From Albidovulum sediminis (GTDB lineage Bacteria > Pseudomonadota > Alphaproteobacteria > Rhodobacterales > Rhodobacteraceae): 64,000 nt of DNA. The DNA lies in contig NZ_JAOCQF010000003.1 of assembly GCF_025380365.1 (NCBI RefSeq), positions 186,001 to 250,000 on the forward strand, given 5' to 3'. The notes beneath the pieces are model-generated. The model did no database searches. It was not told the DNA's origin and saw only the letters and a list, made by a program, of their open reading frames with translations. Made by a program: the position numbers and the translations under genes. Positions 63,037 to 64,000 of the stretch are shown piece after piece (the first letter of the stretch is position 1; every line of letters begins with the position of its first letter).

Positions 63037-63825
63037 TCAGAGGTCGAAGGTCGCGAAGACCGGCGCGTGGTCGGACGGCTGATCCCAGCCGCGTGCCGCG
63101 CGCAGGATGCGGCTGCCATGCGCCGCGCCCGCTATGTCCGGCGTCGCCCAGACATGGTCCAGCCTGCGGCCCTTGTCGGCCGCGTCCCAGTCGGGCGAGC
63201 GGTAGGACCACCAGCTGTAGAGGAGCCCTTGCGGGATATCCTGACGGGTCACGTCCACCCAGTTGCCGGCGGCGATGGCATCATTGAGCAGCGCGGTTTC
63301 CACCGGGGTATGGCTGACGATCTTCAGAAGGCTCTTGTGGTTCCAGACGTCATCCTCGCGCGGGGCGATATTCAGGTCGCCCACAAGGATCGACTTCCGC
63401 GGCTTTTCCCGGTGCGCCCAGTCGCGCATGGCGGCGACATAGTCGAGTTTCTGGCCAAACTTCTCGTTCGCCGTGCGATCCGGGATGTCGCCGCCCGCGG
63501 GGACGTAGAAATTGTGGATGGTGACGCCGTTCTCAAGCTCTGCCGAGACATGACGCGCATGCCCAAGATCGGCCAGGTCGAAGGCGCCGACCTCCCTCAG
63601 GGGGAGTTTCGACAGGATCGCCACGCCGTTGTAGCCCTTCTGCCCCCGCGCGACCATGTGGGTGTAGCCCAGCGCGCGGAAAGCCTCGGTCGGGATCAGT
63701 TCCACCGGGCTCTTGCATTCCTGCAGGCAGAGGATGTCCGGCGCCTCGTCCGAAAGGAGTTTCGCCACCAGTGCCTCGCGCAGACGCACCGAATTGATGT
63801 TCCAGGTCGCAAGCGTGAAGGGCAT
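63037..63825 (-). CDS. xth: Exodeoxyribonuclease III
   Basis: A 262-residue AP endonuclease of the exonuclease III family, acting in base-excision repair. Conserved catalytic residues are N9 in TWNINSVR, E36 in CLQECKSP, the GDLNIAP aspartate and asparagine, and D252-H253 in PSDHAPV. ATG 63825 has AGGAG six bases before; ATG 63831 overlaps that site, so the shorter start is better. It complements Tag and UDG, also in this window. Confidence 0.95.
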   Translation of the reverse strand: MPFTLATWNINSVRLREALVAKLLSDEAPDILCLQECKSPVELIPTEAFRALGYTHMVARGQKGYNGVAILSKLPLREVGAFDLADLGHARHVSAELENGVTIHNFYVPAGGDIPDRTANEKFGQKLDYVAAMRDWAHREKPRKSILVGDLNIAPREDDVWNHKSLLKIVSHTPVETALLNDAIAAGNWVDVTRQDIPQGLLYSWWSYRSPDWDAADKGRRLDHVWATPDIAGAAHGSRILRAARGWDQPSDHAPVFATFDL

Positions 63826-63958
63826 CGGCATCTCCTGTTGTCCGGGCCCGGACCTTAGACTCCGGGGGCGGCGGCGGCAATGCGCCGGAAGCCGCCCTGA
63901 GGGCTTGAGTGCGCGCGCCCTCCGTGCAAGATCGGCGTCGCCTATACGGAGAAACCTC

Positions 63959-64000
63959 ATGCGCCTGGCCGCCCTGCTTATCTCGCTCGTCCTTGCCCTG
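63959..64000 (+). CDS. Start of an exported protein (cut by window end)
   Basis: Fourteen codons, MRLAALLISLVLAL, which look like the beginning of a signal peptide: one arginine then a hydrophobic core. The upstream GGAGAAACCTC holds GGAG at 63949-63952. The frame runs off the window. It is divergent from xth. Confidence 0.55.
   Translation, partial: MRLAALLISLVLAL

Noticed and set aside
1-64000. tRNA, rRNA, CRISPR arrays, prophage or transposase genes
   Set aside because: No cloverleaf with a GGTTCGAATCC-like arm, no regular spaced repeats, no integrase or transposase motif was seen when reading the window; a tRNAscan or ISfinder search would be decisive.

Overview
This is a high-GC, gene-dense chromosomal window from an alphaproteobacterium, most likely a Rhodobacterales member (Rhodobacter/Paracoccus-like). 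The evidence is the gene set: L-malyl-CoA lyase of the ethylmalonyl-CoA pathway, phaA-phaB, an FtsE-FtsX-PlsC cluster beside an MJ0042 zinc-ribbon gene, argH-small lipoprotein-lysA-DUF4175, the 44-residue aa3 oxidase subunit IV, a UbiA/polyprenyl-diphosphate ubiquinone branch, and plant-type glutamate-cysteine ligase. No rRNA, tRNA, CRISPR array, prophage or insertion sequence was seen. No stretch over 300 bases lacks a gene.

Layout. 1-7.5 kb: a decayed chromate transporter gene, a fatty acid hydroxylase, then an RND efflux pump with adaptor followed directly by an N-acylglucosamine-2-epimerase-family gene. 7.6-16 kb: central carbon and envelope genes (mcl1, accA, plsC, ftsX, ftsE, zinc-ribbon protein, DUF4175 protein). 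15.9-22.4 kb: the minus-strand lysA / lipoprotein / argH block is interrupted by a plus-strand, fully overlapping TetR-HlyD-ABC-permease cassette with its own palindromic operator. 22.5-28.9 kb: tlpA, tag, an EAL phosphodiesterase, the PHB genes phaA and phaB with hairpins after each and an inverted repeat before phaA, a DMT exporter, DUF465, an RNA-type methyltransferase and a DUF2007 gene. 28.9-35 kb: polyprenyl diphosphate synthase and ispE (isoprenoids), a TPR lipoprotein-like protein, ETF-ubiquinone oxidoreductase and greA. 35-48 kb: envelope and metabolism genes, among them a lipoprotein with a possible permuted-papain active site, aa3 subunit IV, an MBL hydrolase, an acyl-CoA dehydrogenase, Sua5, YqgE and a second RND pump with adaptor. 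47.9-52.8 kb: moaB, a family-4-like uracil-DNA glycosylase lacking most Fe-S cysteines, pyrB, a dihydroorotase-like gene without the metal-binding HxH, plsY and DUF805. 52.7-64 kb: gshA, two unrecognised genes, rsmE, ubiA, an OmpA-domain protein, moaE-moaD-pgsA, a cupin regulator divergent from a GABA-type aminotransferase, xth, and the first codons of a secreted protein.

Most of the window is ordinary core genome. I found no clearly new multi-gene system. The best leads are the efflux cassette inserted between argH and lysA with its triple half-site operator, the degenerate dihydroorotase paired with pyrB, the cysteine-poor UDG, the permuted-papain-like lipoprotein, and the two-gene unknown unit between gshA and rsmE. 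Compact packing is a general theme: ATGA/GTGA overlaps, convergent genes overlapping at their stops, and divergent start codons only 12 and 25 bases apart.
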